Below, one piece after another: positions 6,933 through 7,874 of a stretch of DNA of 7,874 nt (its first letter is position 1; each line of letters begins with the position of its first letter). The stretch lies in NCBI GenBank assembly GCA_035308345.1, contig DATGGW010000449.1, forward strand, positions 1 through 7,874. The letters are read 5' to 3'. This DNA is from CF-113 sp035308345 (GTDB lineage: Bacteria; Chloroflexota; Ktedonobacteria; Ktedonobacterales; Ktedonobacteraceae). The notes beneath the pieces are model-generated. The model was not told the DNA's origin and made no database searches. It saw only the letters and a program-made list of their open reading frames with translations. The translations under genes and the position numbers were made by a program.

Positions 6933-6939
6933 CTTCCTT
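6933..6939 (-). promoter_or_regulatory. Ribosome binding site of the glycosyltransferase gene
   Basis: AAGGAAG on the minus strand, ending 4 nt before the ATG at 6928 (GGA core 6 nt away). It fixes the start used here. It lies in the 68-bp gap after the TPR gene, with no clear promoter in between, which favours co-transcription. Confidence 0.65.
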
Positions 6940-6996
6940 ACATCCTATACCGGACATCTACAAGAGGTGGCTCTACATTTCGCGCCGCCCTGGATC

Positions 6997-7874
6997 TCAC
7001 CGAATGCCTGACAACTCTTCACGAGCGGTATTATTCCAGTAAGCGGGGTCTGATGCTATGGCCTCTAACAGCAGGGTTCGTTCATCGCTATAATTGCCTT
7101 GCCCGGCGTCACTCAATGCCAGGTAGGTATACGCCGACGAAAGAGTATCAGGGTTGGCGCTCATGCTGGTGACCTGGAGCATCTGCGCTCTACACTCTGC
7201 ATAATTATGCAGGTCATAGTTGATACGCCCGATCATATAGTGACTATAGACATTGCCACTATCAACCGATGACAGCACCTCCAGCCAGGACAGAGATATC
7301 TCGTCATTCTTTTGCTCTAATGCAGGGGTAACGGGGATAATGTTGAAGCCACCACCGGTAACGTTACTTAAAGGCCGCGTATTTTCTATCAATTTTTCGA
7401 GCAAGTTGCTCATCTCATCTCTTACCCAGGAGGCGCTGTCATGCGACTGCCAGGCGGTCAGGAGTTCTTGATAGGCATTCAGACTGGCTTTCTGCTGAAG
7501 ATAGGTAGCAGCGAGATAGAGCTGGCTTTCATTGTTTTGCTGGCCGGGTTGTACGTAATACAAAGCTTGCCCTCGTTCAATGTGGTACCAGGCCATTTGA
7601 TCCAGCTCAGGATTCAAGAAAACCGCTCTATCCAGCCACGTTAATGCCTGCGCATAGTTTCCTTGCGCGAGTAATGCTTTGGCTTGATACTCACAAACGA
7701 CCGCTGCCGGTGCGCGTCCGCATACAACCAGAAGCGCGAGAATAAGGAGCAGCCAGCCGGTGAGACGAGGGCGGGGCTTGTCCCCGCCCCTACCCTGTAC
7801 GGCTGCGCCAGCCGCTTCGTAGTAGGGTACGGGCGTCCCTTGCGGGCGCCCTGACACTGCACCACCACCCGACC
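6997..7874 (-). CDS. Membrane-anchored TPR-repeat protein (start not certain, frame open to window edge)
   Basis: The frame is open from the right edge to the TGA at 6997. If the gene starts inside the window the only candidate is GTG at 7857 (286 residues), which has no good ribosome site, so the true start may lie outside. Numbering from that GTG: a cytoplasmic Gly/Pro-rich tail (1-31) whose residues 3-22 come from the palindromic repeat; one membrane helix (33-47); then an extracytoplasmic helical domain. TPR-like units are clear at about 56-84 (AKALLAQGNYAQALTWLDRA, then NPE) and 240-271 (YLALSDAGQGNYSDERTLLLEAI, then DP), with a probable one at 202-231. TPR domains act as protein-binding scaffolds, so the likely role is organising or assisting the envelope glycan machinery encoded downstream. 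It ends 68 bp before the glycosyltransferase start. No catalytic motif is seen; exact function is unknown. Confidence 0.8.
   Translation of the reverse strand, partial: SGGGAVSGRPQGTPVPYYEAAGAAVQGRGGDKPRPRLTGWLLLILALLVVCGRAPAAVVCEYQAKALLAQGNYAQALTWLDRAVFLNPELDQMAWYHIERGQALYYVQPGQQNNESQLYLAATYLQQKASLNAYQELLTAWQSHDSASWVRDEMSNLLEKLIENTRPLSNVTGGGFNIIPVTPALEQKNDEISLSWLEVLSSVDSGNVYSHYMIGRINYDLHNYAECRAQMLQVTSMSANPDTLSSAYTYLALSDAGQGNYSDERTLLLEAIASDPAYWNNTAREELSGIR
7769..7853 (-). repeat. Coding palindromic repeat copy 3, most complete
   Basis: Three nested inverted repeats are visible. The first is GGGCGGGG (7769-7776) with CCCCGCCC (7782-7789) around CTTGT. The second is GGCTG/CAGCC (7801-7805, 7809-7813), enclosed by TACCCT (7791-7796) and AGGGTA (7824-7829). 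The third is GGGCGTCC (7831-7838) with GGGCGCCC (7844-7851) around CTTGC, with one G-U pair. It is read in the TPR gene's frame as GRPQGTPVPYYEAAGAAVQG plus RGG, in the cytoplasmic tail before the membrane helix. No T-tract follows either hairpin. Confidence 0.87.

Noticed and set aside
7769..7789. Strong hairpin taken as an intrinsic terminator
   Set aside because: It is inside an open, well-supported coding frame, has no T-tract on either side, and recurs as part of a dispersed repeat.
5198..7853. Repeats taken as a CRISPR array
   Set aside because: Only three copies, kilobases apart, unequal in length and within coding sequence; there are no regular spacers.
1..7874. tRNA, rRNA or riboswitch genes
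   Set aside because: I looked for tRNA-like cloverleaf ends and known leader motifs and saw none; a cobalamin riboswitch near the B12-dependent mutase was considered, but the 713-871 region is too short and lacks a recognisable B12 box.

Overview
The window most resembles a chromosomal segment of a Chloroflexota bacterium, perhaps of the Ktedonobacteria type. The reasons are mixed GC content with GC-rich palindromic repeats of the '8-bp stem, CTTGC loop' kind, large membrane glycosyltransferases with added beta domains, and a stand-alone-type acyl-CoA mutase subunit. This assignment is inference; no rRNA or other marker gene is present.

Layout. (1) 1-712, minus: the first 237 residues of a B12-dependent acyl-CoA mutase large subunit, running off the left edge. 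Its substrate-pocket residues are those of isobutyryl-CoA mutase rather than methylmalonyl-CoA mutase. (2) 713-871: AT-rich divergent intergenic region with a weak minus-strand promoter candidate, an 11-bp-phased direct repeat, and a hairpin covering the Shine-Dalgarno of the next gene. (3) 872-2188, plus: a 12-helix MFS transporter. (4) 2189-2264: G-rich convergent junction with a canonical G-quadruplex pattern and a decayed palindromic repeat. (5) 2265-7874, minus: three consecutive genes read right to left. These are a membrane-anchored TPR protein (start not visible), an 1153-residue fusion of two beta-sandwich domains with a GT-C membrane glycosyltransferase, and a membrane-anchored protein resembling a clan-A glycoside hydrolase. 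Gaps are 68 and 152 bp, so the first two are probably co-transcribed and the third may be. Together they look like a cell-envelope or secreted polysaccharide or glycoprotein locus: lipid-linked sugar transfer on the outer face of the membrane, a processing or binding enzyme, and a TPR assembly partner.

The most unusual signal is a dispersed palindromic repeat that lies inside coding sequence. Two copies (62-bp core, 58/62 identical, at 5198-5259 and 7792-7853) and one partial copy (6846-6903) sit in two neighbouring genes. All have the same orientation and, in the two full copies, the same reading frame, so they encode the near-identical peptide GRPQG-x-P-x-PYYEA-x-G-x-AVQG. Each lies in a predicted cytoplasmic tail or linker next to a membrane helix. 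A decayed relative lies between genes at 2196-2262. This looks like a REP/MITE-type element that is tolerated as protein.
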